DNA of 64,000 bases from PALSA-894 sp963828625 (GTDB taxonomy: Bacteria > Pseudomonadota > Alphaproteobacteria > Rhizobiales > Xanthobacteraceae): positions 744,001 through 808,000 of the forward strand of contig CAWHEX010000011.1 in assembly GCA_963828625.1 (NCBI GenBank), read 5' to 3'. Shown here in pieces: positions 28,612-36,902 of this stretch (position 1 is the stretch's first letter; every line of letters begins with the position of its first letter). The notes beneath the pieces were generated by a model, which worked only from the letters and a program-made list of their open reading frames with translations, was not told the DNA's origin and made no database searches. Position numbers and translations under genes: made by a program.

Positions 28612-30006
28612 ATGAGCCAGAATCTCGCCGCGCTCCTCTACCTGATCTCCGGCGTCCTGTTCATCCTCGCGCTGCGCGGGCTGTCGAGCCCGGCGACGAG
28701 CCGGCAGGGCAACCTGTTCGGCATGATCGGCATGGCGATCGCGATCGTGGTGACGCTCGCGTCGCATCCGCCGGCGAGCTTCTTCTCGTGGCTGCTGGTC
28801 CTCATCGGGCTCGGGATCGGCGGCGGCGCGGGCGCGGTGATCGCGCGGCGCGTGCCGATGACCGCGATGCCGGAACTTGTCGCGGCGTTCCACTCGCTCG
28901 TCGGCATGGCGGCGGTGCTGGTCGCGGCGGCCGCGCTCTATGCGCCGCGCGCGTTCGACATCGGCGTGCCGGGCGATATTTCCCGCGTGAGCCTGGTCGA
29001 GATGTCGCTCGGCGTTGCGATCGGCGCGATCACGTTCACCGGCTCGGTGATCGCGTTCCTCAAGCTGTCCGCGCGCATGAGCGGCGCGCCGATCATGCTG
29101 CCGATGCGCCACGCGATCAATCTCGCGCTGTTCATCGCGATCGTGCTGCTGATGATCTGGTTCGTGCGCACCGAGAGCTATTTCGCGTTCTGGCTGCTCA
29201 CGCTCGCGTCCTTCCTGTTCGGCATCCTGCTCATCATCCCGATCGGCGGCGCCGACATGCCGGTCGTGATCTCGATGCTGAACTCGTATTCGGGCTGGGC
29301 CGCGGCCGGCATCGGCTTCACGCTCGGCAATTCGGCGCTGATCATCACGGGCGCGCTGGTCGGCTCATCCGGCGCGATCCTCTCCTACATCATGTGCAAC
29401 GCGATGAACCGGAACTTCTTTTCGGTCATCCTCGGCGGCTTCGGCGGCGAGGTCGCGGGGCCCGCGGCGGGCGGCGAGGCGAGGCCGGTCAAGCTCGGCT
29501 CGGCGGACGACGCGGCCTTCATCATGAAGAACGCCAGCAAGGTCATCATCGTGCCGGGCTACGGCATGGCGGTCGCGCAGGCGCAGCATGCGCTGCGCGA
29601 GATGGGCGACAAGCTCAAGGCCGAGGGCGTCGAGGTCAAATATGCGATCCATCCCGTCGCGGGCCGCATGCCCGGCCACATGAACGTGCTGCTCGCCGAG
29701 GCGAACGTGCCCTACGACGACGTGTTCGAGCTCGAGGACATCAACTCGGAATTCGCGCAGGCCGACGTGGCGTTCGTGATCGGTGCGAACGACGTGACCA
29801 ATCCGGCTGCCGAAGAAGACAAGACCTCGCCGATTTACGGCATGCCTGTGCTGCAGGTGTGGAAGGCCGGCACCGTGTTCTTCATCAAGCGCTCGCTCGC
29901 GAGCGGCTACGCCGGCATCGACAACCCGCTGTTCTACCGCGACAACACCATGATGCTGCTCGGCGACGCCAAGAAGATGACGGAAGAGATCGTCAAGGCG
30001 CTGTAA
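28612..30006 (+). CDS. pntB: NAD(P) transhydrogenase subunit beta
   Basis: A 464-residue protein with eight to nine membrane helices (domain II, to about 270) and the soluble NADP(H)-binding domain III. Domain III marks include VPGYGMAVAQAQ, GRMPGHMNVLLAEA, GANDVTNPAA and KRSLASGYAGIDNPLF. It completes the proton channel and the NADP site. It is 7 bases after pntAB. No terminator is visible after it, so the DUF3574 gene 22 bases later may share the transcript. Confidence 0.95.
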   Translation: MSQNLAALLYLISGVLFILALRGLSSPATSRQGNLFGMIGMAIAIVVTLASHPPASFFSWLLVLIGLGIGGGAGAVIARRVPMTAMPELVAAFHSLVGMAAVLVAAAALYAPRAFDIGVPGDISRVSLVEMSLGVAIGAITFTGSVIAFLKLSARMSGAPIMLPMRHAINLALFIAIVLLMIWFVRTESYFAFWLLTLASFLFGILLIIPIGGADMPVVISMLNSYSGWAAAGIGFTLGNSALIITGALVGSSGAILSYIMCNAMNRNFFSVILGGFGGEVAGPAAGGEARPVKLGSADDAAFIMKNASKVIIVPGYGMAVAQAQHALREMGDKLKAEGVEVKYAIHPVAGRMPGHMNVLLAEANVPYDDVFELEDINSEFAQADVAFVIGANDVTNPAAEEDKTSPIYGMPVLQVWKAGTVFFIKRSLASGYAGIDNPLFYRDNTMMLLGDAKKMTEEIVKAL

Positions 30007-30028
30007 AGCCGAGCCCGGGGGCGCTCGC

Positions 30029-30433
30029 ATGGCCGGCATCGATCGCCGTTCGTTACTCGCAAGCGCGGGCGCGTTTGTCGCCGCCTCCACGGCGCCGGTC
30101 GCCGCGCAAATCGCCTGCACGCCGCCGCAATCCGCCATGCTCGATGTCGAGCTTCTGCTCGGCCACAGCGGCAGCATGGCAAAGTGGCGCGCATTCCTCT
30201 CCACCGAAGTGACGCCGCGCTTTCCCGATGGGCTGACGGTGTACGAGACCTCCGGCCAATGGCGCGATCCGGCGACGCAAAAGATCACGCGCGAGAAAAG
30301 CCGCGTGCTGCGCGTGATCGTCCCCGTCGACACGGCGCGCGACAAGATCGGCGCGTTGGCGGATGCCTACAAGACGCAATTCGCGCAGAAATCGGTGGGC
30401 ATCGTCACGCGGCCGGCCTGCGTGTCGTTCTGA
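30029..30433 (+). CDS. Exported DUF3574 protein
   Basis: A 134-residue protein with an N-terminal export signal that looks Tat-like (DRRSLLASAGAFVAASTAP, cleavage near VAAQ). The rest matches DUF3574: FPDGLTVYETSGQWRD and a KSRVLRVIVP strand. Two Cys (CTPP and the C-terminal ACVSF) may form a disulfide. The family is unstudied. It directly follows pntB on the same strand. Confidence 0.75.
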   Translation: MAGIDRRSLLASAGAFVAASTAPVAAQIACTPPQSAMLDVELLLGHSGSMAKWRAFLSTEVTPRFPDGLTVYETSGQWRDPATQKITREKSRVLRVIVPVDTARDKIGALADAYKTQFAQKSVGIVTRPACVSF

Positions 30434-30443
30434 CGCAAATCCG

Positions 30444-30638
30444 TCAGCTGAAAATGTCGAGCACCGACGTTGCCACGTCGGCGACAGTGCCGATTCCGTC
30501 GATCACGTTCGACACCGTTTCCAGCGCGCTTGTCTCGGCGGGAGGCGGCTGCTTTACCGCCTGATCCGCAGCCTGCTCCATGCCCTCGGGGGGCACTGGA
30601 GCATCTGCGTTCAGACGTTCGGTTGGCAGGGTCTGCAT
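30444..30638 (-). CDS. Small acidic hypothetical protein
   Basis: A 64-residue open frame, opposite to its neighbours, reading MQTLPTERLNADAPVPPEG at the start and ending in an amphipathic-looking segment (IDGIGTVADVATSVLDIFS). No clear ribosome site precedes the ATG and I do not know the family. It fills the 275-base gap between the DUF3574 and hydrolase genes, and its acidic, Pro-rich composition is unlike the Arg-rich shadow frames common here. Confidence 0.4.
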   Translation of the reverse strand: MQTLPTERLNADAPVPPEGMEQAADQAVKQPPPAETSALETVSNVIDGIGTVADVATSVLDIFS

Positions 30639-30708
30639 TTGTTATTGTTTGTTCCGTTCACTTGCCTAGTTAGTTGCGCGTATTCGCCAGCAGGTTCAAA
30701 GACTTCCG

Positions 30709-31503
30709 ATGGCGCTTGTTAAATGGATATTCATCGTCGCGGCCGGTGGCTATCTCGGCCTCGGCGCGCTGATGTATTTCGCACAGCGCTCGATGATGTA
30801 TTTCCCCGACCGTGCGCGCACGCCGCCTGCCGCCGCCGGATTTCCGCAGGCGCAGGAGGTCTGGCTCGATACCGCGGACGGCGAGCGGGTGATCGCCTGG
30901 CACGTGCCGCCGCAGGGCGCCAAGCCGGTGATCCTTTATTTCCACGGCAATGGCGGCGCGCTGAACCTGCGCGTTGACCGCTTCCAGAAGATCGCCGCGC
31001 AAGGCTTCGGGCTTCTGGCGCTCAGCTATCGCGGCTACGGCGGCTCGAGCGGCAAGCCGACCGAGGATGGCCTGATCGCGGACGCGCGCGCCGCCTATGC
31101 GTACGCGGCGGAGCGCTATCCGGGCCGCATCGCGGTGTGGGGCGAGTCGCTCGGCACCGGCGTTGCGGTCGCGATCGCCGCCGAGAAGCCGGTCACGCAC
31201 GTCATTCTCGACGCGCCGTTCACATCGACACTCGACGTCGCGGCCGACCTTTATTTCTTTCTGCCGGTGCGCTGGCTCATGAAGGATCAGTTCCGCTCCG
31301 ACCTGCGCATCAAGAACGTGACGGCGCCGGTGCTGATCCTGCACGGCGATGCCGACACCATCGTGCCGATCCGTTACGGCGAGCGGCTGCTCGCGATGAT
31401 TCCGGGCGAGAAGCGCATGATCCGCTTCAAGGGCGGCTGGCACAGCGATCTCGACCGGCTGGGCGCTGCGGACGAGGCGCTGAAGTTTCTCAGCCAGCCG
31501 TAA
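30709..31503 (+). CDS. Membrane-anchored alpha/beta hydrolase (BEM46-like)
   Basis: A 264-residue hydrolase with an N-terminal membrane helix (about 5-24) and a serine hydrolase domain. Motifs are YFHGNGG (oxyanion, near 79-85), nucleophile in GESLGTG (near 146), acid in HGDADTIVP (near 210) and H in GGWHSDL (near 246). The shape is that of the BEM46/ABHD13-like Abhydrolase_1 group common in bacteria. Substrate unknown. It converges with the TPR lipoprotein gene, 2 bases between stops. Confidence 0.83.
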   Translation: MALVKWIFIVAAGGYLGLGALMYFAQRSMMYFPDRARTPPAAAGFPQAQEVWLDTADGERVIAWHVPPQGAKPVILYFHGNGGALNLRVDRFQKIAAQGFGLLALSYRGYGGSSGKPTEDGLIADARAAYAYAAERYPGRIAVWGESLGTGVAVAIAAEKPVTHVILDAPFTSTLDVAADLYFFLPVRWLMKDQFRSDLRIKNVTAPVLILHGDADTIVPIRYGERLLAMIPGEKRMIRFKGGWHSDLDRLGAADEALKFLSQP

Positions 31504-31505
31504 GC

Positions 31506-32369
31506 TCAAAACGTCTGATAGACCGTTCCGGTCTTGCCGCCGACGCGCACGAAGCCCTTCTTCGCGGGGTCGTGGTCCTTGTTGAGGTTGAGCGCCCGCG
31601 CATAGGAGCCGGCCGCCTTCTCCTTGTCGCCGAGCCGCTCGTAGGCAAGGCCGCGGCTGGTCCATGCGTTGAGGCTTTGCGGCTCGGCCTGCACGGCCTC
31701 GTCGAGATCGCCCGCGGCGGCTTTCGGGTCTCCCAGTGCGAGCTGGCTCAAGCCTCGCGCGATGTACGGCTCGGCCTGTCCCTGGATCAGCCCGATCGAC
31801 GTCGTGAAATCGTCGACCGCGAACTTGTGCTGGGCCTGCGCCTGATAGAGCAGCCCGCGATTGTAGTAGGCCTGCCCGTTGTTCGGGCTGATCTGGATCG
31901 CGCGGTTGTAGTCGTTGAGCGCATCGAGCGCCTTGCCCTGTGCGCGATGGACCTGTCCGCGCCCGAGATAGGCCGCCGCATAATTCGGGTCGAGCGAAAG
32001 CGCCTTGTTGTAATCGGCGAGCGCGAGGTCGGGCCGGTTGGTCTGGCGATGCACCTGTCCGCGGTTGGCGTAGGCCTGCGCGTAGTTCGCGTCGATCGCG
32101 ATCGCGCGGTCGAAGTCGGCGAGCGCTTCCTTGTTGCGTCCGGCGCGGCCGAGCGCGCTGCCGCGCATGTTGAAGGCCTGCGCGTCGTTCGGATTGCGCT
32201 GCACGACCTCGGACAGCGACGCGATGTTCGCGGGCGACGCGGCCTGCGCGGGATCGTCCTGCGTGTCGGTGGTGCCGAGGTTGCCGAGCGTGGCGCCGCA
32301 GGCGCCGAGCATTCCGGCCGCGCCGAGGATTGCGGCGCGCGAGAAGACCCTCGTCGGCGTGCGCATCAT
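31506..32369 (-). CDS. TPR repeat lipoprotein
   Basis: A 287-residue lipoprotein. The signal ends at a lipobox LGAC (cysteine at about residue 24) after MMRTPTRVFSRAAILGAAGM. Six TPR units fill about 60-265 (for example GRAGRNKEALADFDRAIAID and GRGQVHRAQGKALDALNDY), giving a right-handed superhelix for protein binding. It resembles the NlpI-like lipoproteins that scaffold peptidoglycan hydrolases, but I cannot show that role. Confidence 0.85.
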   Translation of the reverse strand: MMRTPTRVFSRAAILGAAGMLGACGATLGNLGTTDTQDDPAQAASPANIASLSEVVQRNPNDAQAFNMRGSALGRAGRNKEALADFDRAIAIDANYAQAYANRGQVHRQTNRPDLALADYNKALSLDPNYAAAYLGRGQVHRAQGKALDALNDYNRAIQISPNNGQAYYNRGLLYQAQAQHKFAVDDFTTSIGLIQGQAEPYIARGLSQLALGDPKAAAGDLDEAVQAEPQSLNAWTSRGLAYERLGDKEKAAGSYARALNLNKDHDPAKKGFVRVGGKTGTVYQTF

Positions 32370-32395
32370 GCGATCAGCATAGCGTCAAACGACAA

Positions 32396-32420
32396 CGGCG
32401 CGGGAGATGCCCCCGCGCCG
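32396..32420 (-). terminator. Hairpin after rpsU, possible terminator
   Basis: A 9-bp perfect stem CGGCGCGGG / CCCGCGCCG with a 7-base loop lies 28 bases after the rpsU stop. On the minus strand only scattered T follow (GTTGTCGTTT), so termination is plausible but the T-run is weak. Confidence 0.45.
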
Positions 32421-32447
32421 CAGATCAAACCCGAATGTGGAACCGCG

Positions 32448-32780
32448 TCAGCGCGGTCCGCGGCTGAACCCGCCGCCGCCACCACCGCCACCGCCTCCGA
32501 AGCCGCCCGGCCGTGCGCCGCCCGGACCGCCCGGCCGTGCGCCGGGGCCGCCCATCACGGGCTTCGGCTTGCCGGGGATGAGGCCTTCGCGCTGCGCGCG
32601 CTTGCGCGCGAGCTTGCGTGCCCGGCGGATCGCCTCGGCGCGCTCGCGTGCCTTTTTCTCGGAGGGTTTTTCGTAATGGCCGCGAAGCTTCATCTCGCGG
32701 AAAATGCCCTCGCGCTGCATCTTCTTCTTGAGCGCCTTGAGGGCCTGGTCGACGTTATTGTCTCGGACAAGAACCTGCAA
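32448..32780 (-). CDS. rpsU: Ribosomal protein bS21 with glycine-rich tail
   Basis: A 110-residue small-subunit protein. Residues 1-70 are typical S21 (QVLVRDNNVDQALKALKKKM, then a very basic helix). The last 35 residues are a Gly/Pro/Arg tail including ten Gly in a row, absent from the 71-residue E. coli protein but seen in some bradyrhizobia. The start is TTG at 32780: the family begins here (MQVLV) and an AGAAGGA ribosome site is 8 bases upstream. The open frame extends further but without homology. Near purE/purK as in related genomes. Confidence 0.93.
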   Translation of the reverse strand: MQVLVRDNNVDQALKALKKKMQREGIFREMKLRGHYEKPSEKKARERAEAIRRARKLARKRAQREGLIPGKPKPVMGGPGARPGGPGGARPGGFGGGGGGGGGGFSRGPR

Positions 32781-32929
32781 AGATCGAGTTCCTTCTAGCT
32801 CGTGATCGGATCGGGTCTGGAATTGGGTACCGGCAAAGCCGCCACTCGGAGCGGACGAATCCATGCCGGGCTGCGGGCAAATACCAGAAAGGGGCGGGCA
32901 AGTCCACCAAAGGCCAGCCGGCCGTGGGG

Positions 32930-33058
32930 CTATCTCGGCGGGGCGGGCTCGCTGCGGCAGCTGTTCGGCCAGCGCCAGTCGAAGCCGCAGGGGCCGCAGC
33001 CGGACAAAGCCAGCCCGCAGGCGGTCAGCAGGACGACGAGAAAGGCCTTTCGCACCAT
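32930..33058 (-). CDS. Small lipoprotein (42 residues)
   Basis: A short gene reading MVRKAFLVVLLTACGLALSG then CGPCGFDWRWPNSCRSEPAP and PR. A positively charged start, a hydrophobic stretch and the lipobox LSGC give a processed lipoprotein of only about 22 residues with three further cysteines and a Trp pair. Small lipoproteins of this build are widespread in Hyphomicrobiales, often unannotated. It sits alone between rpsU and the aspartyl hydroxylase gene; an alternative inner start is not available. Confidence 0.65.
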   Translation of the reverse strand: MVRKAFLVVLLTACGLALSGCGPCGFDWRWPNSCRSEPAPPR

Positions 33059-33123
33059 GCGCCTACCTTAGAACGGGCCCGTTAATCGATCATAGCCAAG
33101 GCGGACAGCCCGCCGAAATCAAT

Positions 33124-33738
33124 TCACGCCGGCTGCATCGCGGCCTCGAACAGGCCGCCGACCCAGTCGTTCGTCTCCATGTCGATGACGAGGTGCACGC
33201 GATCCTCGGTTCCACGGTTCGCCACGCTGTGGCGGTCGGAGAGGCGCAGGTACCAGCAGCTTCCCGCCTCCAGCACGACGCGCGTGCCGTTCAGCCGGAA
33301 ATCGACGTCCGGATTGGTGACGACAGGGATATGCAGCCGCACCGTCCCGTCCTCGAAGGAGAGGTCGAGATCGTTGTGTTCCTTGATCACCGAGCCGGCG
33401 GTCAGGCGCATCAGCCGCACCGTGCGCAGCGGCGCCTGAAAGGCCGCGGCGACCTCGCGCATGTAGGGACAGGCATCGAGCAGCGGCGTGTCCACGAAGG
33501 TGCGGCAGGAGGGGTCCGCACTGATCATGCGGATGGGGTGCGTTTCGCCCGCGGGCGCGCGCAGCGGCACGACCGACCAGTCGCCCTCGTAATTCTGCCG
33601 GACGTAATGCTCGACCCAGGCGGTGGCCGAGAGCGTGGCGAGATCGCGCGCGAGCAGGGCAGCGTCGAACGAGAGCGGCAAGCGCAGCCGGTCGGGAAAT
33701 TTCTCCTCGAAAGGACGCTGGCCGACGATCTCGTTCAT
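33124..33738 (-). CDS. Aspartyl/asparaginyl beta-hydroxylase family protein
   Basis: A 204-residue cupin-fold Fe(II)/2-oxoglutarate enzyme (PF05118). The HxD-type metal site lies in KEHNDLDLSF (near 137-146), the distal His in SDRHSVANRG (near 183), and Arg for 2-oxoglutarate in VRLHIPVVTN. It lacks the membrane anchor of mammalian ASPH, as bacterial copies do. Its target is unknown; substrate could be a protein or a peptide. It starts 4 bases after the purK stop, with MNEIVGQ chosen over an upstream ATG five codons earlier, so it is probably the third gene of the purEK operon. Confidence 0.82.
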   Translation of the reverse strand: MNEIVGQRPFEEKFPDRLRLPLSFDAALLARDLATLSATAWVEHYVRQNYEGDWSVVPLRAPAGETHPIRMISADPSCRTFVDTPLLDACPYMREVAAAFQAPLRTVRLMRLTAGSVIKEHNDLDLSFEDGTVRLHIPVVTNPDVDFRLNGTRVVLEAGSCWYLRLSDRHSVANRGTEDRVHLVIDMETNDWVGGLFEAAMQPA

Positions 33739-33742
33739 CGCA

Positions 33743-34838
33743 CTACTCGGCAAACACCTGCGTGACGTGCCCCATCTTGCGGCCGGGGCGTACCGCGGTC
33801 TTGCCGTAAAGATGCAACGCGGCGCCGGGCGTTGCCAGCCATTTCGCGGTGTCCTCGACGTCGTCGCCGAGCAGGTTGGTCATCTCGATGCGCCCGCGCC
33901 GGATCGGCTTTCCGAGCGGAAGTCCCGCGACCGCGCGGATGTGCTGCTCGAACTGCGACACCGACGCGCCGTCGATCGTCCAGTGGCCGGAATTGTGCAC
34001 GCGCGGCGCGATCTCGTTGACCAGCACCGCATGGCCGGCGCCGTCCTTGACGACGAACATCTCGACCGCGAGCACGCCGACATAGTCGAACGCCTCGGCG
34101 ATCTTCTCGGCGATGCGCCGTGCTTCCGCCGCGACCGCAGGCGTGACGTTGGCGGGAACGCGCGAGGTCTTCAGGATGTGATCCTGATGCGCGTTCTCGA
34201 TCACGTCGAAACATTCGATCGCGCCGTCGCGCCCGCGCGCCGCCACCACCGAAATCTCGCGCTCGAACGGCACGAAGGCTTCGAGGATCTGCGCCTGTCC
34301 GCCGAGATCGTTGAACATCGCGACGGGGTCGCCGCCGTTGCGGATCATCAACTGGCCCTTGCCGTCGTAGCCGAAGCGCCGCGTCTTCAGCACGGCCGGC
34401 TGGCCGACCGATTTCAGCGCGGCCGTGAGGCCATCGGGTGAATCGACCGCGGCGAATTTCGCCGTGCCGATGCCGAGCGCCTGTCACGAATTCCTTTTCG
34501 GTGAGCCGGTCCTGCGTGATCGCCAGCACCTTCGGGTCGGGCAGCACCGGCTTGCGCGCCGAGAGGAACGTCGCGGTCTCGGCCGGCACGTTCTCGAACT
34601 CGTAGGTGACGACATCGACGTCCGCGGCGAAACGGTCGAGCGCCGCCATGTCGAGATAGTCGGCTTCGGTCACGCGGCGCACGACCTCGAAGGCGGGCGA
34701 ATGCGCGTCGGGGCACAGCACATGGCACTTGAAGCCGAGGCGCGCGGCGGCAAGCGCCAGCATGCGTCCCAATTGTCCGCCGCCGAGGATGCCGATGGTG
34801 GCGTCGGGCCCGAGCGGCCCCGGACGAGGCACGGTCAC
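33743..34838 (-). CDS. purK: N5-carboxyaminoimidazole ribonucleotide synthase, frameshifted
   Basis: PurK carboxylates AIR with ATP and bicarbonate to N5-CAIR in purine synthesis. The ATP-grasp protein starts with GILGGGQLGRMLA, and the first frame ends at TQDRLTEKEFVT. An extra base near 34480 breaks it; the second frame continues LGIGTAKFAAVDSP... and VLKTRRFGYDGKGQ to MGHVTQVFAE near the stop. Corrected length is about 364 residues, normal for PurK. The GTG start at 34838 overlaps the purE stop by 4 bases (GTGA), so they are coupled. Confidence 0.9.
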
Positions 34839-35323
34839 GCGTCGTCCTTCGGGCTTTCGGCGACCGCGTCGGTCTGCTGCTTGCGCCACGCTTCGAGCCG
34901 CGTGGCGAGCGCCGCATCGGAGAGCGCCAATACGCTTGCGGCGAGCAGCGCCGCATTGATCGCGCCGGATTTCCCGATGGCGAGCGTGCCGACCGGCACG
35001 CCGGGCGGCATCTGCACGATGGAATAAAGCGAGTCGACGCCCGACAGCGCCTTCGACTCGACCGGCACGCCGAACACCGGGAGCGTCGTCATCGAGGCCG
35101 CCATGCCGGGCAGGTGCGCGGCGCCGCCCGCGCCCGCGATGATGACCTTCACGCCGGCCGCCTTCGCGCCCTTGGCAAATGCGACCAGCCGGTCGGGCGT
35201 GCGGTGCGCCGAGACGATGCGCTTGTCGTAAGGCACGCCGAGCGCGTCGAGCGTCTCGGCGGCGTGCCGCATCGTCGGCCAGTCGGACTGGCTGCCCATG
35301 ATGATCGCAACGGGCTTGCTCAT
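34835..35323 (-). CDS. purE: N5-carboxyaminoimidazole ribonucleotide mutase
   Basis: A 162-residue class I PurE that moves the carboxyl group of N5-CAIR to CAIR, acting right after PurK. Motifs are IIMGSQSDWPTM (8-19), SAHRTPDR (39-46), AGAGGAAHLPGM (63-74, with the catalytic His) and GVPVESKALSGVDSL. It is the first gene of purE-purK-hydroxylase on the minus strand and is divergent from the diguanylate cyclase gene. Confidence 0.94.
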   Translation of the reverse strand: MSKPVAIIMGSQSDWPTMRHAAETLDALGVPYDKRIVSAHRTPDRLVAFAKGAKAAGVKVIIAGAGGAAHLPGMAASMTTLPVFGVPVESKALSGVDSLYSIVQMPPGVPVGTLAIGKSGAINAALLAASVLALSDAALATRLEAWRKQQTDAVAESPKDDA

Positions 35324-35452
35324 TCGCGCCCTTTATACGGCACCCGGCCGCCGGGAAGGCGCGGATTTATCGGAATCCACCCCCGCGATGCAAGCCGATA
35401 CGCCTCGTTAACCTTGTCGTCCCATGCTGGGACAGGATTTTCGGGTCGGATC

Positions 35453-36157
35453 ATGCCCAAGGAAGGCCAGGCGAAGGCGAGGGTGAGCGCGCCCGTGCGC
35501 CCGCGCGCGCCGCAGGCCCGGCCCTTCCGCGACGGGATCGAGCCGCGCGCCGCATCGCCCGCCCGCAACGTCCCCTCCGAACTGATCACGCTGCTGGACG
35601 AGGTCCAGCGCCTGCAGGCCGAGCTTGCCGCCACCCGCGCGCGCATGAAGGAGCTCGAGGCGACCGCCGACATCGACGCCGTCACCGAGGTCTTCAACCG
35701 GCGCGGCTTCGACCGCGAGCTCAAGCGCTCGCTGTCCTACGTGAAGCGCTACGGCACGCGCGCGGCGCTGTTCTACATCGATCTCGACGGCTTCAAGCCG
35801 GTGAACGACCGCCACGGCCACGCGGCGGGCGACGCGGTGCTCAAGGCGGTCGCCGCGCAGCTCAGCGCCAGCGTGCGCGCGTCCGACACGGTCGCGCGGC
35901 TCGGCGGCGACGAGTTCGGGCTGATCCTGTGGAATCTGGGCGAGGGCGATGCCACCGCGAAAGCGTGGTCGCTGGAGGCCGCGATCGGCGAAGCCGCGAT
36001 CGACTGGCAAGGCGAGCCGCTGTCCGTCGGCGCGTCGATCGGCTTCGCCATGATGGGCGGGACGGACGAACTCGCCGACGTGCTCGCCAAGGCGGACCAC
36101 GCGATGTACGCGCGCAAGGCCGAGCGGAAGGGGAGCCGGCTACCACAAAGCCGGTAA
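35453..36157 (+). CDS. GGDEF domain diguanylate cyclase, C-terminus probably frameshifted
   Basis: A soluble protein with a disordered Arg/Pro/Ala-rich lead (1-40), a short coiled coil (about 42-70: LLDEVQRLQAELAATRARMK) and one GGDEF domain (about 75-230) with the active-site motif RLGGDEFG intact. GGDEF enzymes make cyclic di-GMP from two GTP. No receiver or sensor domain is present. The last residues as read (SRLPQSR) do not fit the family; removing one G from GGGG at 36130-36133 gives KGAGYHKAGKILTQ and a stop at 36173, which does. The gene is beside purE, as in related genomes. Confidence 0.85.
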   Translation: MPKEGQAKARVSAPVRPRAPQARPFRDGIEPRAASPARNVPSELITLLDEVQRLQAELAATRARMKELEATADIDAVTEVFNRRGFDRELKRSLSYVKRYGTRAALFYIDLDGFKPVNDRHGHAAGDAVLKAVAAQLSASVRASDTVARLGGDEFGLILWNLGEGDATAKAWSLEAAIGEAAIDWQGEPLSVGASIGFAMMGGTDELADVLAKADHAMYARKAERKGSRLPQSR

Positions 36158-36162
36158 AATTC

Positions 36163-36378
36163 TCACGCAATGATATCCGGCGTGAGCTGATCCTCGATGA
36201 AGGTCACGCGGTCGCGCAGGAACAGCTTGCGCTTCTTCAGCCGCTGCACCTGCAACAGATCGGAGCCGGGGGATACCTGCAGCGCCTCGATCGCGGCGTC
36301 GAGGTCGCGGTGCTCCTGCAGGAGGCGCGACAGTTGCGCGCGGAGCTCGCGTTCTTCGTCCCGTGTCATCTGCCGCAA
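36163..36378 (-). CDS. DUF465 small helical protein
   Basis: A 71-residue charged helical hairpin of the YdcH/DUF465 family, with the motif LKKRKLFLRDRVTFIEDQL (about 46-65). No catalytic residues are known; the family is short, soluble and common in two or more copies per genome. Another copy of this family lies 208 bases away on the plus strand. It converges on the diguanylate cyclase gene and overlaps its corrected 3' end by about 11 bases. Confidence 0.82.
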   Translation of the reverse strand: MRQMTRDEERELRAQLSRLLQEHRDLDAAIEALQVSPGSDLLQVQRLKKRKLFLRDRVTFIEDQLTPDIIA

Positions 36379-36585
36379 CGGTTGAGGGCGCCGCCGCCCT
36401 CGAAAAACGGCGCCCGAAACTTCAACAAGTATCGCGCGTTACCGACACGCCATCAAGCCGCGCCATGAACCAAAAAGGAACGATAGCGGGGATTTGTCGC
36501 GACGCAACCGCACGGCGGCGTCGACTTGGTGCATCGCTTCTGGCAAACTCGAACCGTCAGGAATCTGACACAGGAGGCTCCATCG

Positions 36586-36771
36586 ATGTCCATGCAATCG
36601 CACCTTGCGGAACTCGAGAGAAAGCACCAGGCGCTGGAACAAGAGCTGGCCGACGCCATGGCGCATCCGTCTGTCGACGACTCAACGATCGCCGAACTGA
36701 AGCGTCGCAAGTTGCTCGTAAAGGATGAGATCGCCCGTCTTTCGCACGACGTCTCGACGAGCGTGCACTAG
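36586..36771 (+). CDS. DUF465 small helical protein, second copy
   Basis: A 61-residue YdcH/DUF465 protein, almost all helix, with the family motif LKRRKLLVKDEIARL (about 40-54). The ATG at 36586 follows an AGGAGG ribosome site by 7 bases, which decides it over the earlier in-frame ATG. A strong terminator lies 57 bases after the stop, so it is a single-gene transcript. Confidence 0.85.
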   Translation: MSMQSHLAELERKHQALEQELADAMAHPSVDDSTIAELKRRKLLVKDEIARLSHDVSTSVH

Positions 36772-36828
36772 AGACGGCCATCATTGGGGACCGCGGCTGC
36801 GCCGCGGAGTGGCGTCGCGTTATTTTGC

Positions 36829-36866
36829 AAACCGCCGGCTCACGGGAAGCCGGCGGTTTCGTTTTT
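36829..36866 (+). terminator. Rho-independent terminator
   Basis: A 12-bp stem AAACCGCCGGCT / AGCCGGCGGTTT with a short loop is followed by CGTTTTT. It ends the DUF465 transcript and also separates it from the Bug receptor gene that starts 37 bases later. A smaller perfect hairpin CCGCGGC/GCCGCGG lies just before it at 36791-36807. Confidence 0.85.
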
Positions 36867-36902
36867 GGTGCTAGAATTGAAGACCATTTGGGAGAGGATT
36901 GC

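Noticed and set aside
28788..30212. A 474-residue plus-strand frame over pntB
   Set aside because: Shifted frame of pntB with Arg-rich composition; pntB is full length in its own frame.
36791..36807. Hairpin CCGCGGC/GCCGCGG as a second terminator
   Set aside because: No T-run follows; the strong terminator lies 22 bases later.
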